Shown: positions 21,196 to 32,299, counted from the stretch's first letter. The stretch is DNA of 64,000 bases from Alentia gelatinosa (GCA_950022655.1 OX465592.1:3712623-3776622), one strand, 5' to 3'. Notes: generated by a model from the letters alone, not told the origin. Program-made: numbers and translations.

Positions 21196-21703
21196 GTAGG
21201 TGGCAGCAGCATCGCTGGTTTGTTCACATCCGGGGCTTTGCGACCATGGCATGACTATTATGGGATGTCACTACAAGATTTGCTATACTGCGAGATTCCA
21301 TAAAAAATTTGATATGTTTCAAAGAAACTTCGGCATGATTTACTTACAAACCATTTTAGAATTCAATTTTCATCTATTTTCTCATTCACTCAAAATTGCC
21401 AGTTACATAACCACTCAAAAAAAATTATTTGAGCACTATAGGAACGATATAGATCTCCCTAGATAGCTATATACCATAGCAGGCTACTGTGTTATTTCGA
21501 GAAGATGACAATTTTATTGCAACTCCACCAAAGGTGCAGAATGTAAATTCCACTGAGCTACAAGAAAATTGATTCATCTTCGGCATGGGTGTTTTTTTGC
21601 ATAATGTATGCTGTTTGAATCTGCATTGAAGGCTACATGTAGTCATCACACACTAAATGATGTGAAACATGGTTCTGTAAGATGTTGTCCACGGTTAATT
21701 AAG
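21196..21703. other. Intron sequence, nothing recognised
   Basis: No repeat or exon found. The 3' extensions of open frames past the donor at 21196 are intronic. Confidence 0.5.
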
Positions 21704-22281
21704 CAGGGATGCCAGTTTGTAGCAGTTTGCCTACATGTAAGATTTTTCATTTCAATAGTTTAAGACATTTATGAAAATTTCCAGAAATTGTATATGTTTC
21801 GAGAACAATATGGACTCAAGGTGAACCATTACATGGAAGATCGTTTTGTAGCATAAACGAATATTTTGTGTCAATAAACACATCTATTTACTCAAAGGAA
21901 AAAAAATCCAAATCTTAGATAAACCTGTTCTGTTACCTTTCAAAATTCTGAAGTCAGCTACACCCAGCACACTCAGTTAAGAAGGCCTATGGATCCCAGT
22001 GCTCCAACCTAGAGCTGTAGGATGGTAGGATTCCTGTAGGAAATGCTCCTACAGATAAGGGCAAACTAGAATGCTGACATCTGATTGGCTTAAAATATGT
22101 CATGTGAGAATAGAATTATTGAAGCCTTACCATGTGTAAAAAAAAGAATTTCTGATGAACTTGTAAAGATATTTTGCAGAATCTAGAACTGATAATGAAT
22201 GGTAGGTAGCATTTTGGGTCATACATAGACTGGCCTCAGTCTCCATGTAGGATGTTTTTCCTGACCCCAACTGGCATCCCT
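21704..22281 (+). mobile_element. Inverted-repeat element family P, copy 2
   Basis: CAGGGATGCCAGTTTGTAG at the left and GACCCCAACTGGCATCCCT at the right mirror each other, as in 19079-19962. No ORF inside. Confidence 0.75.
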
Positions 22282-22484
22282 ATGTAAAGTGTAACCAGCA
22301 ATCTCAGCTAATTCTGTCAATTTTTTTTTTAAATTCCGTCAGATAAGAAAAATGAACAGTAAATGACACAAAAAGGCTTCTACAGAAAACACATTAAATT
22401 AGAACTGCACTCACTGTAGTTGTCCCGTACGAGCTTTATTACATGCCTTAGCCTTTTACGAGAATAACGTAAGTTGGAGACTGA

Positions 22485-22645
22485 GAAAGAAATTGATGAG
22501 TGTTTGGTCTGAGTCCCCATTCGCCATCGAGTTTGGAGTGCGCAGGAAGATGAGTGAATATTCTGAAGCGCTCCAAATGAGATGGCGAATTGGGACTCAG
22601 ACTAAACACGAATAGGTTTCTGATTTTATCTTAGCCTGGACATAT
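22485..22645 (-). mobile_element. Palindromic MITE, relative of family N
   Basis: Almost a perfect hairpin: 'TTTGGTCTGAGTCCCCATTC' faces 'GAATTGGGACTCAGACTAAA', with inner arms 'GAGTTTGGAGTGC' and 'GCGCTCCAAATG'. It is followed by 'TTATCTTAGCCTGG', as at 2870-3175. Confidence 0.65.
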
Positions 22646-22853
22646 TTATCGCCTATTGAGTATGAGTTGCCAGCGCATACGGAAAAATAGTACGTATGAA
22701 AAAATAGTGCATACCTACATAAATGAATATTGACATGCCAGGAAAAGGTGGATAATCAATACAATATAGACGGGTTTCAGATAAAAGCGGTTGTATGCTC
22801 CTCGGAGTTGCCTCTACAGAACTCTCTCAAATCCTCGGAGCATACAACCTTTT

Positions 22854-23259
22854 TTATTACCCACCTAATACGGAGTTTCCATACTAAGCCTATGGAGTCT
22901 ACGGATCACTATTATTACCCACCTAATACGGAGTCTCCATACTAAGACTATGGAGACTACAGATCGCTATTATTACCCACCTAATACGGAGTCTCCATAC
23001 TAAGACTATGGAGCCTACAGATCGCTATTATTACCCACCTAATACGGAGTCTCCATACTAAGACTATGGAGACTACAGATCGCTATTATTTCCCACCTAA
23101 TACAGAGTCTCCATACTAAGCCTATGGAGCCTACAGATCGCTATTATTACCCACCTAATACGGAGTCTCCATACTAAGACTATGGAGACTACAGATCGCT
23201 ATTATTACTCACCTAATACGGAGTCTCCATACTAAGCCTATGGAGCCTCCAGATCGCTA
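22854..23259 (+). repeat. 58-bp hairpin minisatellite, 7 units
   Basis: Seven units of exactly 58 bp start at 22854, 22912, 22970, 23028, 23086, 23144 and 23202. Most units carry the inverted repeat GTCTCCATA / TATGGAGAC around a 7-nt loop CTAAGAC. Units differ by single bases only. Some carry TATGGAGCC with one mismatch in the stem. Confidence 0.93.
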
Positions 23260-23269
23260 CTGAGTAGAT

Positions 23270-23597
23270 TCCGGAAAACCGTATTCTCCTAGAATATAGC
23301 CTTTTCAGCCACCTGACAGGCATTATAGTAACTTTTATACAAGCAATGCAGGGTGCTTGCGTCAAATTTCAAATTATTTACAAGATTTCTTCCCTAATAA
23401 TTAGTTGGAAGGTGAGTAATAAATACAACATTACCGTGATTTCGATCTGTGTGGCCGTATTCTCCATGTAGTTGACACTATGCAATACTCCTCGCTATCG
23501 CTCTGAGTTTTACTATGTGGCAACTACACAGAGAATACGACCACACAGATCCAAATCATGGTGATATTGTGTATGTATCTAAAACCAGTCAATATGG
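23270..23597 (+). mobile_element. Inverted-repeat element family Q, copy 1
   Basis: Contains 'GAAAACCGTATTCTCC', 'TCCCTAATAATTAGTTGGAA' and a long hairpin in which 'ATCTGTGTGGCCGTATTCTC' faces 'GAGAATACGACCACACAGAT'. A partial collinear copy is at 63145-63360 in the TUT1-like gene. Confidence 0.6.
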
Positions 23598-24142
23598 CAG
23601 GCCTCCCAGTGAAACCTTTTAAACTTATAAAACCTATAAAAACCTATATTTTGATTCTTGAGCATTTATTTTTTTCAAAGGAACCTTATAACCTATAAAA
23701 ACCTATATTTTCACTGCCATGCAGATTGATGTGTACAGGAAATCTTAGAAGTTAACTTGACACAAAGTTAGATTGTCAAATGACAAGATATCCACATTAT
23801 GGGTTTATTTAAGAGATCATAAAAGTGTTTAGGAATTAACAATTGGTGTAACTTTTTGCCGGGCTGGCTTGCCTGTTGGAAACTCAACACGCGTATACAT
23901 GCTTGCTGGGTATAACCTGATGAGCCAGACATCCTGACGTCCTGCAATTTAGTACTAGGTACATTTTTATAGAAATCAAGAACTGAAAATAAGCAATTCA
24001 CTATATTTTGACTTGACTATATGTTAACCCTAAAAACCTATAAAAGCCTATGTTTTGGGCCTTGAAAAACCTGTAAGAATATTTTGATTTTCAAAACCTA
24101 TGAAAAAACCTATATTGAGGAAGCGGGGCACCGGGAGGCCTG
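23598..24142 (+). mobile_element. MITE family K, full copy
   Basis: The ends CAGGCCTCCCAGTG and CACCGGGAGGCCTG are inverted repeats. Both flanks of the centre carry repeated 'AAAACCTATAAAAACCTATA' strings. Half of the same element is at 5455-5613. The minus-strand frame at 23768-24001 lies inside and looks like chance. Confidence 0.8.
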
Positions 24143-24372
24143 ATATTGTGTTCGTTATGGGTCCAGTTCTCCAGTATTCGAGCATACGACCACTTGTATC
24201 TAAAACCAGTCAATATCGTGTATTTATACCAGTGTAGGTGTGATATACCAGGCTAAGATAAGGTTGTGCAGGTCTGATACTCGTTTATAGCTGCCTGTTA
24301 ACACTTGTTGCCGTGTGGTGCCTACTTTAACCTGTGTTAGCATGAGCGTTTTTTCTGTTTTGTTTCCCGCAG

Positions 24373-24438
24373 ACTGGATTCAAGAGTGGCCTAACTATCT
24401 TCTCGCTAGAAGACCTGGACCCACTCAACGCTAAGTAA
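24373..24438 (+). CDS. GULP1: GULP1 last exon with stop codon
   Basis: 22 codons including TAA at 24436-24438, entered in phase 0: TGFKSGLTIFSLEDLDPLNAK. It matches the conserved GULP1 tail 'GFK.GLT....V..LDPLD'. The acceptor is TTTCCCGCAG. This fixes the C-terminus of the adaptor. An alternative last exon at 31676 would also fit the phase but is much weaker. Confidence 0.95.
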   Translation, partial: TGFKSGLTIFSLEDLDPLNAK

Positions 24439-25120
24439 ATCACAAACCGAAACTGAAAGAGAAACTGAAACTGAAACCAACCCCCTCACACATAAACCAC
24501 ACTCTGGCTTATTATCTAAGACGTAAGCGGTTACAAGATGGCCGCCAGGCTGGTTGCCGGTGGACGCTGACTTGTGTCTTCATTTCCGCCGGAAGTTGAA
24601 TCTGGTCATGTGACTTTTGAATCTGGTTACTTTTAGAACGACCACCCAATCCCAGTTACTATGGTTACCGTGTGTGATTGCTGCTGCTGTTGTTGACCCC
24701 CCCCCCCCCCGCCCCCCAAAAAAAAGATAATAATAATTATAATAATTATCACCGCCCAAAAAAACGCGCATGCTCAAGTGAAGCACGCGCCATTGTAGCT
24801 GCTCAATTTTTTTGTCATCCCAATTTTCGAGTATTTCTTTGGTATATTTTTAATTGCCTCCGCACTTTGTTGTTCCATTTCCCTGTTGTCCAAAGAGTGG
24901 GTGGTTTAAATATTCGCTGGAAGTTTAAGAGTATCTGTGAAAGGTGTTTTTTTTTTCTCAACATGTTTTGCTATTATTGTATACTTGTTTTGTTATCCTG
25001 AGGTCTTTGATATGACTCAACCTTCGCGATTTTGTGTGTATTGCCAGGTATTAAAACAGATCTGAAAAGCTTATTAAAAAAAGCTAATTGTTATCTAGAT
25101 AAAATAAAAAGCCCCTGCAT
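24439..25120 (+). other. GULP1: GULP1 3' UTR with candidate poly(A) signal
   Basis: AATAAA at 25103-25108 is the first canonical signal after the stop, giving a 3' UTR of about 680 nt. A second AATAAA lies at 25861. The UTR begins with a run of GAAACTGAAA-type repeats (24447-24478) and carries C12 followed by an A/T-rich 'AATAATAATTATAATAATT' tract near 24,694-24,750. The frames at 24678-25001 are low-complexity. Confidence 0.65.
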
Positions 25121-25204
25121 AGCAAGGAAAGTCTGTGTTCTACTGCACAGCATAACTCATTCCAGTGTACTTTCATTTTCATACCCGTATATCATGGCAA
25201 ATAT

Positions 25205-25560
25205 TATAGGGGAAACCTATGAAAGTTAACAGTCAGAGTTTGTGTCCCATTGAGTTAGAATCGGTAATTATACGAGTACTTACCTTGGTATAAGTATGAA
25301 GGAGAATTAGGGTTCTTGCAAGAATCACATAATAATTCGCAAGGCGAAGCCACGTGAATTACGTAGCGATTCAAGCGAGATGGGATCAAGCTCTGACCGT
25401 AAACCTGAATAGGTTTCTGAATTTATCTCACCCTTCATATTGACTAATTGGCTAACATTTGTGACATAATCCCCCATTGAGTATTTCTTCTAAATACTCC
25501 ATGAGTTCCCAATGTTAAGTCTATGGGGACAAAATACCAGGGGTGAGATAAAAATAGGAA
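25205..25560 (-). mobile_element. Palindromic MITE family N, reversed copy
   Basis: Reading the minus strand gives the order seen at 8818-9108: 'TCTCACCCCTGGTATTTTG', 'AGACTTAACATTGGGAACTC', 'GAAGGGTGAGATAAATTCAG', 'GGTCAGAGCTTGATCCCATC', a hairpin and 'TTTCATAGGTTTCC'. Complete on both sides. Confidence 0.75.
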
Positions 25561-26152
25561 ACATTACCACGGCATCACATCGAAATATGTAGTTAGATGA
25601 AGGGAACAATTTAGCTCAGAATAAATAGAAATATCTGTGCTGTATTGTGTAAAGTTGAATGTTTCTGAATATGCGATCCACATGGTACCAGGTATCTTTA
25701 ACCATACATCCTGTTTGTATGCTTATACTACAGAGTAACCGTCTGTATTTATAAAGGGTACAAGGGGCATAGCCAATGCTACCATGTTGGCATTTCTATC
25801 TCCTTCTAGTAACACTTTATGCTTACCAAAATTGTGTTACATAGTGAATATTTCATGTTAAATAAAGTGTTAATCAAATATTTAATCATTTCATAAAGTT
25901 CCATTGTGAAGTTTAACTTTGATGGGTTTATTTAAACTTTAAACCCAAAGCTCAATGAACCCTTTTACCCTGATAGCTAACAAAGTTTAATCAAAGTATC
26001 ATATGTTTGATTCTTGTTCATCAGGTGGAGGTTTCAGCCACCAAGCATGGTTTCCTAAGTTCCTGTATATATATGTTTGCTCATTATGTATCTGCCCCAC
26101 ACCCATACCCTGGAAGAAATATTGCCACTAACTGCCCCGAACGATGTGTATC
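25561..26152. other. Intergenic, nothing recognised
   Basis: Contains the second AATAAA (25861). No repeat or gene found. Confidence 0.5.
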
Positions 26153-26720
26153 GAGTCATCGACTGGTAATCAGTATGTCAGTTTAAGACGGAGTCATCGA
26201 CTGGTAATTGGTGATGTCAGTTTAAGACGGAGTCATCGACTGGTAATTGGTGACGTCAGTATGAGACCGAGTCATCGACTGGTAATCGATGATCTCAGTA
26301 TAAGACTGAGTCATCGACTGGTAATCGATGATCTCAGTATAAGACTGAGTCATCGACTGGTAATCGATGATCTCAGTATAAGACTGAGTCATCGACTGGT
26401 AATCAGCGATCTCAGTATAAGACTGAGTCATCGACTGGTAATCAGCGATGTCAGTATGAGACCGAGTCATCGACTGGTAATCAGCAATGTCAGTATGAGA
26501 CCGAGTCATCGACTGGTAATCGATGATCTCAGTATAAGACTGAGTCATCGACTGGTAATCAGCGATGTCAGTATAAGACTGAGTCATCGACTGGTAATCG
26601 AAAAGGTCAGTATAAGACTGAGTCATCGACTGGTAATCAGCGATGTCAGTATAAGACTGAGTCATCGACTGGTAATCCAAAAGGTCAGTATAAGACTGAG
26701 TCATCGACTGGTAATTAGTG
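26153..26720 (+). repeat. 39-bp satellite, about 15 units, with AP-1-like sites
   Basis: Units of 39 bp built on GAGTCATCGACTGGTAATC and TCAGTATAAGACT. As 39 is a multiple of three, the array is open on both strands (13-residue repeats; 222 and 160 codons), but there is no exon context and I do not call a gene. About ten units contain TGAGTCA, the AP-1/TRE consensus. Confidence 0.92.
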
Positions 26721-26734
26721 TAAGATTGGGTAAT

Positions 26735-27080
26735 TTATCTCACCCCTGGCACAAGTTTAACCATAGGAATAACGTTAGAAAAAGATACATAATGATCACC
26801 CACGTAAAGTGACAATACTACGCCTTGGTCATGGCGGAGTCAATATGAGATGACGTCATACACTATTAACCAACTGGATTTGCGAAGTAATTTGAATTAT
26901 TCTGATATTGTAATGTTATTTAATGTCAGTGAAAGGGGTGAGATAAATCTAGAACCGCACTCGAATTGTAAAATATGCAATACTATATTCATTTGGATGC
27001 GCCGTAATCGTCACTCAGCTTTGCCTCGATGATGATCGCAGCCCATCCAAACGAGTGGAGTATTGTGTATTTATACAATC
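26735..27080 (-). mobile_element. MITE family M, copy 3 (reversed)
   Basis: Minus-strand reading matches 13495-13925: 'AATACTCCACTCGTTTGGAT', its mirror, 'ATTTATCTCACCCCTTTC', and the end 'TTGTGCCAGGGGTGAGATAA'. It abuts the 39-bp satellite. Confidence 0.75.
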
Positions 27081-27671
27081 CTCGATGAAATCAGATAATC
27101 AGTGGTGTCAGTCTATAACTGGGTCATGCTCTATCTGGTTATTAATTACATAAATGTAGGAATGGGTCATTGAAGTTAACCATTTGCAGACCTAAATGTT
27201 ACATGGTAGATTACCGTTACGATGGTTCCACAAAGTCCTACGCGCTTTCAGATTCCTGTTGGTCCCATAGGTCTCGTATGCTAACAAGTATTTGTGCTGG
27301 TTTTATCTGATACTGCAGCACTGATATAACCCCTAGCAGTCTAACTTCCTCCTAATCGACATGTTATTACAAAAGAAGTGTTCAAAGGCAATTATTTCTC
27401 CTTCCCCTCACCCACGCTTTATTTCAAATTCCAAATCCTAAGAGAATTCTTTGCTTATAAAGCCAATTATAGATGTTAACTATTTTGAGTAGACCGCATT
27501 TATATATTCGTGCCGTTCAGTGACTCATTGTTTTATCAATCAGCAGATTATGTGTATTGTGCAGTCCATTTCTTACTCTCGTAGCTCATTTACTGCATCG
27601 ACTCCCAAATGATGAATATTCATGAGTGTAGGAAGGTGTAAAGGGAATTGTTAAGAGTATTTAGGATGGAG
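27081..27671. other. Intergenic, nothing recognised
   Basis: No repeat ends, exon or regulatory cluster that I can support. Confidence 0.5.
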
Positions 27672-27960
27672 TTCTATAGAGGAAACCTATGAAAGTTTCT
27701 GGTCAGAGCTCGTATCCTAACGAGTTTGAATCGCATAGTAATTCACAAGTAATTCACGTAGTGATTCAAACGAGATGGGATCGAGCTCTGACCCTTGATT
27801 TCTGAATTTATCCCACCCCTCACATTGACTAATGGGCTTACCTTTGTGACATAATCCCCCCACTGAGTATTTTTCTAAATATTCAATGGGCATTGGATAC
27901 GAGTTCCCAATGTTAAGTCTATGGGGGGAAAATGCCCCATGGGGTGAGACTAAACCTTGT
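27672..27960 (-). mobile_element. Palindromic MITE family N, reversed copy
   Basis: Collinear with 25205-25560: 'CAGAGCTCG...GAGTTTGAATCG' hairpin, 'GATCGAGCTCTGACCC', 'CATTGACTAATGGGC', 'CCCAATGTTAAGTCTATGGG' and end 'GGGGTGAGA'. The 100-codon minus frame at 27717-28019 is this element. Confidence 0.75.
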
Positions 27961-28159
27961 ACTGAGTATGAACTCCTCAAGTGCGAATGAATATGATTTT
28001 TAATAAATTCCCCTTGCAACTGACAGCGATGATTAAAATCATCGCTGTAAAAATGAATTACAGGTCATACTTCTATTGAAAAGTATTCCGGCCATTGGGA
28101 GTATGTCGGGAGGTACTCCCTCGTATGCGCGTTCACCACGTCCGTGCAGTGCACATGCA

Positions 28160-28381
28160 GGGGCCCGTTTGATAATCTAGTATCAGACATGGAGACCCTT
28201 TTCTGTATGCCAACGAGACCCAGGGACGATGTGGGCCAACTTTATTCAACACTTATTGATGACCTTATGGACAGCTAAGACCGTCTTAAAGAACAAACTT
28301 GAAGATTATCAAACGACAACCCTTGTACGAGGTACAGAAAAGGGTCTTCCTGTATGATCCTAGATTACTAAACAGGCCCCT
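28160..28381 (+). mobile_element. MITE family J, copy 1
   Basis: The ends GGGGCCCGTTTGATAATCTAG and GATTACTAAACAGGCCCC (first and last ~18 bp) are inverted repeats, with inner mirrored 'AGACCCTTTTCTGTA' / 'TACAGAAAAGGGTCT'. Second copy at 30504-30713. Confidence 0.85.
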
Positions 28382-30503
28382 AGTTCTGACAGGGTGCCGC
28401 TGTCTTGAAAATAATGAAGTATTTACAAATTAAGAAAAATTAAAATAATAATGATAGCTGCTCTGCTCAAAGTGTAAACTGAACCTGCATGCTGTTGATA
28501 TTCCTGTTTTTATTTCTTTTTTCACCCAGAGCAATATGAATAGATAGCATATGTTGTGTACCTTCTTTTACGATAATCGTATACGACACTTTCCCCTCTA
28601 ACCAGTAATAAATGGTGAACCTGAGCATATGTGATCCAATTTATCATAGTGGAACTTATGTCGCAAATCACACATTTTTTGTTCGCTATTCCATGGTATA
28701 GAGCAGCTCAATACCTTTCCATAGATCCCTTGTATGAATCGCTATCCCTCCTGTAAGTAATTTATTTATTTTTTAAACGTTAAAAAGGCCCAGAGTACAA
28801 GTGTCCTCCACTGCATTCGTTCTCCACAAAACAGCGATGTAGGACTTCTTAAAATGCTGAAAATGTTACATTAACACATTTACTTCATTATAAATGAAAG
28901 GAATCTGTCGGAAACTCAAATTCGCAAAAATAACTGTTTTACCCTTCAGACCGCATTTCCGCAGCTCGTGCCAGTGCGACTCAGGGTCTGCTATGATAAA
29001 TTGGGTCATGTAAGGGCAAGAAGTATCTCAGATACACGAGATAAAGACGAGGAACTCCGAGTTATATTCACTATGTGAATAGATAAGATAGATAAGTGAC
29101 CCAAGTTTCCCTGATTTGAAGGTTGAAAGTGTAATTTAAATTCTTAATAATTAACTTTTTCCAAGATTTCTTTAAAAAAAATCGTAATATTATTAAGAAA
29201 CCATACTTAAATATGAACTATTTTGACATGCCTCAAGATGGCAAGCAATCTAGTGCGTTCCTTTGTAATGAAATCAATCTAGATTAGGATAATAATCATA
29301 ACAAAACTACTCTCTGTGTCTATTATTTTAATCTTATCGGACGTTATATATTGGGTCGTAAAGAGACTGTAGTCGACAGGAAGACTCACTTACAGGCAAA
29401 TGATGGCAATATTACTGTAATAAAGTGGTTCAATATTATTGTACATTGTTTGTCCATTCTTTTTGTTGTCATAATTACAAAATGGTTAAATTACAGATTT
29501 TACAAATTACAGATATAACTATGTCCTCCTTTCTATTAGTTCTTTGTCTATTTTGAAAATCAAACTCTGGTTAATGCATACAATGGTTTTTTTAAATATA
29601 AATGTTAATGATTCAATTCAAAAACTGGCATACCAGTGAAATTCTATGCCAGTATTTGTGTATTGAAATGCATGTAATTCCAAAATTAGTCGCTTTCTGA
29701 CATTTTACGAGTAATAATTTTTTCGAAAGAAACAAGGTACACAAGTACATACCAGTAAAGTAATATATTTATACTTTATTATACCTTCAACTATAAGTAT
29801 TTGATGAACTACATTTGGAAATGTGACGACATCCTAGCTGGATTCATATCTGTTGACATCTTCCTGAAAGTCAAGTGTGGAATACTCTCCAAGCAACCCC
29901 CATGATCCTTTGCGTGCATAAATTAGCGGAGTGCCTCAAGTCACTGCCAGTACATCATAAGTAGGTCAGTGTGATTTTTTTCAGCCAATCAGAACATGTA
30001 TTCAAAGTAGGGTGGTACATCTTTTTATACCACCAGACTCTGCTGGTATATATCTTTTTACCAATACCCTACAAAAGATTGGTATTTGTGTAACATATTG
30101 GCACAGGTATAAAATAACAAATGTGTCTACATTTCATTTCATGTGAATGCCTGTGCTGTTTCTACCTTCTGATCTTAGCAAGAAGCTGCATGGATTGTGT
30201 AGATTCTATTCTTGTGTGAAACCCTACCTGCTCGATCTAGTGTTTTGACGAGGCTTCAGTAGTCGACAGTTTTAACATTATTGACGTTTTTATATTAAAT
30301 CTTGCTGCAAGGATAATGAGATTTACATGGATATATCACCCTGAGGTAATGTTTTATTATGATAGCTTGTCATGTCTCTATTAATAACGAGAACGATATT
30401 CCAGAACCTTTAACTGGTTCACAACGCCATAATATTGGAGTTTATTTAATTGTTAGCGGTTTTTTATCAGAACAAGTCAAAACATATCATTCAGAAAAAT
30501 CTA
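28382..30503. other. Intergenic, 2.1 kb without recognisable features
   Basis: The longest quiet stretch of the window. AT-rich, no exons, no repeat ends seen. The frame at 30359-30610 runs into MITE J copy 2 and is not convincing. Confidence 0.5.
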
Positions 30504-30713
30504 GGGGCCTGTTGGATAAACTAGGTTCGTACATGAAGACCCTTTTCTGTGTGCCAAGGAGACCAAGGGACGATGTGGGTCAACTTTATTCAACACTTAT
30601 GGACGGCTAAGACTGTCTTAGCAAACACAGTTAAATATTATGAAACAATAACCCCTGTACAAGGTACAGAAAAGGGGCTTCATGTACAATCCTAGATTAT
30701 TAAACGGGCCCCT
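30504..30713 (+). mobile_element. MITE family J, copy 2
   Basis: GGGGCCTGTTGGATAAACTAG to CTAGATTATTAAACGGGCCCC (ends shown in part), with 'ACGATGTGGGTCAACTTTAT' as in copy 1. Confidence 0.8.
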
Positions 30714-30753
30714 GGGTCATCCATGTATGAAAAGTACTATACATTCTTCTTAA

Positions 30754-31202
30754 AGCCAAATGCTGGTAGTTGGGCGATTTCTAAATTCTATTGAGTTTTG
30801 CAAATAACTCATGATAATATAAGTTCCATATATCAGCAATGAGAAAATGCAAAAACAATGGCATGTCACCATGCTAACTTCTATGGGAGGGCCATCTGAA
30901 AATGTAAGTGCTTAACTATTGGTGTCTATGGGAAAATGCAATATTTTGACTTTGTTGCCAAATGACACTGATGTTCTATTGCTATCTTCAAATAATTCTG
31001 GATTATGATAGTTGGGAACATGTACTAATAAGAAATGCTATAAAAATACTATGTCACCATGCTAATTTCAATGAGAAGGCCATTTGAAGAAGGTAAGTGC
31101 TTAACTATTGATGTCTATGGGAAACTGCTACATTTTCATGACACCATATGGCAGCACCAGTGTTAAACCAGGGGGCGCCTCGATACCTACCCGCATTTGT
31201 CT
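30754..31202 (-). mobile_element. MITE family H, copy 2 (reversed, TTAA target site)
   Basis: AGCCAAATGCTGGTAGTTGG to GCATTTGTCT, flanked by TTAA at 30750-30753 and 31203-31206. Collinear on the minus strand with 10727-11181. Confidence 0.85.
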
Positions 31203-31675
31203 TTAATGACTCAAATTAATGTATTAGGTTGTTCATACCTCTGAATTCATGTAGCTTAAATAAGCAATTAAATACGCGGTTGATCCGTTTGAATTAACAG
31301 CAACAGGACTTATTAAGAATCTGACCTTGAAGCTTTTCAATTTCTAATTGGTCAATAATCTTTTCACATTAGATATTGTGTACTACAATTATTGCTCCAA
31401 AATGTACTACATCCGAGCAGTTTTTATGAATTTCCTATTTCAACCTCACAATTGTAGGTCGGAACTCCCTGAAGGAAATCGGGGCCCCGATTTTCGTAAA
31501 TCGGGCCCCGATTTTTTCGGGGGAAAATTCACAATTGGATACCATCATTTAAAACCTCTCTTCTGATGAATTTTTTTTTCTTTGAGGTGTTTATTTCAAT
31601 TTCTCCCAAATCTGTTCATACTAATCGTGAAATATCATCGTTTAAGGTCGATGTTCTGTTTTCTTTTTGTTACAG

Positions 31676-31849
31676 GGATGGGTGAAACCATGGCCTTGGA
31701 GTTACATATCCGGAGGTATGGGAGAAAATAACGTTGCCATGGAAACTGGTGATGAAGAGGATATCTTAGCGACTTCTTCGCAGTTTTCTACAAGTTCCTC
31801 TCCACCGTCGGAAGCTCGGGTGGTGCTTTCTGAGAACCCCTTCCTGTAA
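31676..31849 (+). CDS. Orphan candidate terminal exon
   Basis: After a strong acceptor (TTTTCTTTTTGTTACAG) an open frame of 57 codons runs to TAA at 31847-31849. It reads GWVKPWPWSYISGG, MGENNVAMETGDEED and a Ser-rich stretch ending SENPFL. Composition is coding-like (acidic patch, then SSSPPSE). It enters in phase 0, so it could follow GULP1 exon 20966 as an alternative last exon 10.5 kb downstream, or belong to an unseen gene. I do not recognise the peptide. No AATAAA follows within 100 bp. Confidence 0.3.
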   Translation, partial: GWVKPWPWSYISGGMGENNVAMETGDEEDILATSSQFSTSSSPPSEARVVLSENPFL

Positions 31850-31951
31850 AACTTCTACAAAAAAAACTGTAGGAAACTTCCAGTCCTGGCTGTAGGAAAA
31901 ACCCCTGTGATATCCACAGACTTGCTCACTTAGGCTCACTATAATCTTATA

Positions 31952-32299
31952 GGGAGCCAAAGTGAACCCACTGAAACCACAGATACCCGTTTACTAAACA
32001 CCATTTCCGGTGGCCCGCATGAACGAGGCTTAGTGCTAAACCTATGGGGGTTTGAGGCTAGACTTTCGTTTTTGGTCTCTTTTGTTACTTTTGAAGTGTA
32101 GTTTACTCCTATCGTCTCTGAATAACTCTGTTTCGAAACTATGATGACAGTTGTTAAGTTTATTAAAAATTTGGATCTAAAAGATTAGAGAATGACACAT
32201 AATCTCTAACCTACATAGTCAAAGTACTGAGGGCCTATATCCGGAAATGGTATTTTGTGACCGGCTATCTGTGGTTGCAGCGGGTTCACTTTGGCTCCC
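31952..32299 (+). mobile_element. MITE family D, copy 2 (TATA target site)
   Basis: GGGAGCCAAAGTGAACCC to GGGTTCACTTTGGCTCCC, flanked by TATA on both sides. Collinear with 15558-15920. Confidence 0.88.

Larger units (their letters stand above)
1380..24438 (+). other. GULP1: CED-6/GULP1 engulfment adaptor gene, 5' end outside window
   Basis: Eight in-phase exons encode the middle of a PTB (phosphotyrosine-binding) domain, a coiled coil, a Ser/Thr/Pro linker and a conserved C-terminal tail, in the order known for CED-6/GULP1. The family is a cytoplasmic adaptor whose PTB domain binds NPxY motifs in the tails of engulfment receptors (CED-1/MEGF10/LRP1 type) during clearance of apoptotic cells, and which dimerises through its leucine-rich coiled coil. 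The exons for the N-terminal part of the PTB domain lie to the left of the window. Introns reach 6.8 kb and are full of MITEs, SINEs and minisatellites. All eight main introns use GT-AG. Two extra 66-bp symmetric segments (10599 and 18949) are probable cassette exons. Identification rests on recalled family sequence and exon phase, not on a database search. Confidence 0.9.

Noticed and set aside
20923..21303. 126-codon ORF as an independent gene
   Set aside because: Its middle is GULP1 exon 20966-21195; the start lies in a MITE and the end in the next intron.
22854..23259. CRISPR-like array
   Set aside because: Units are fully repeated with no unique spacers, and the genome is eukaryotic.
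26144..26812. 222-codon repeat ORF
   Set aside because: A 39-bp satellite gives open frames on both strands; no start context, splice site or family resemblance.
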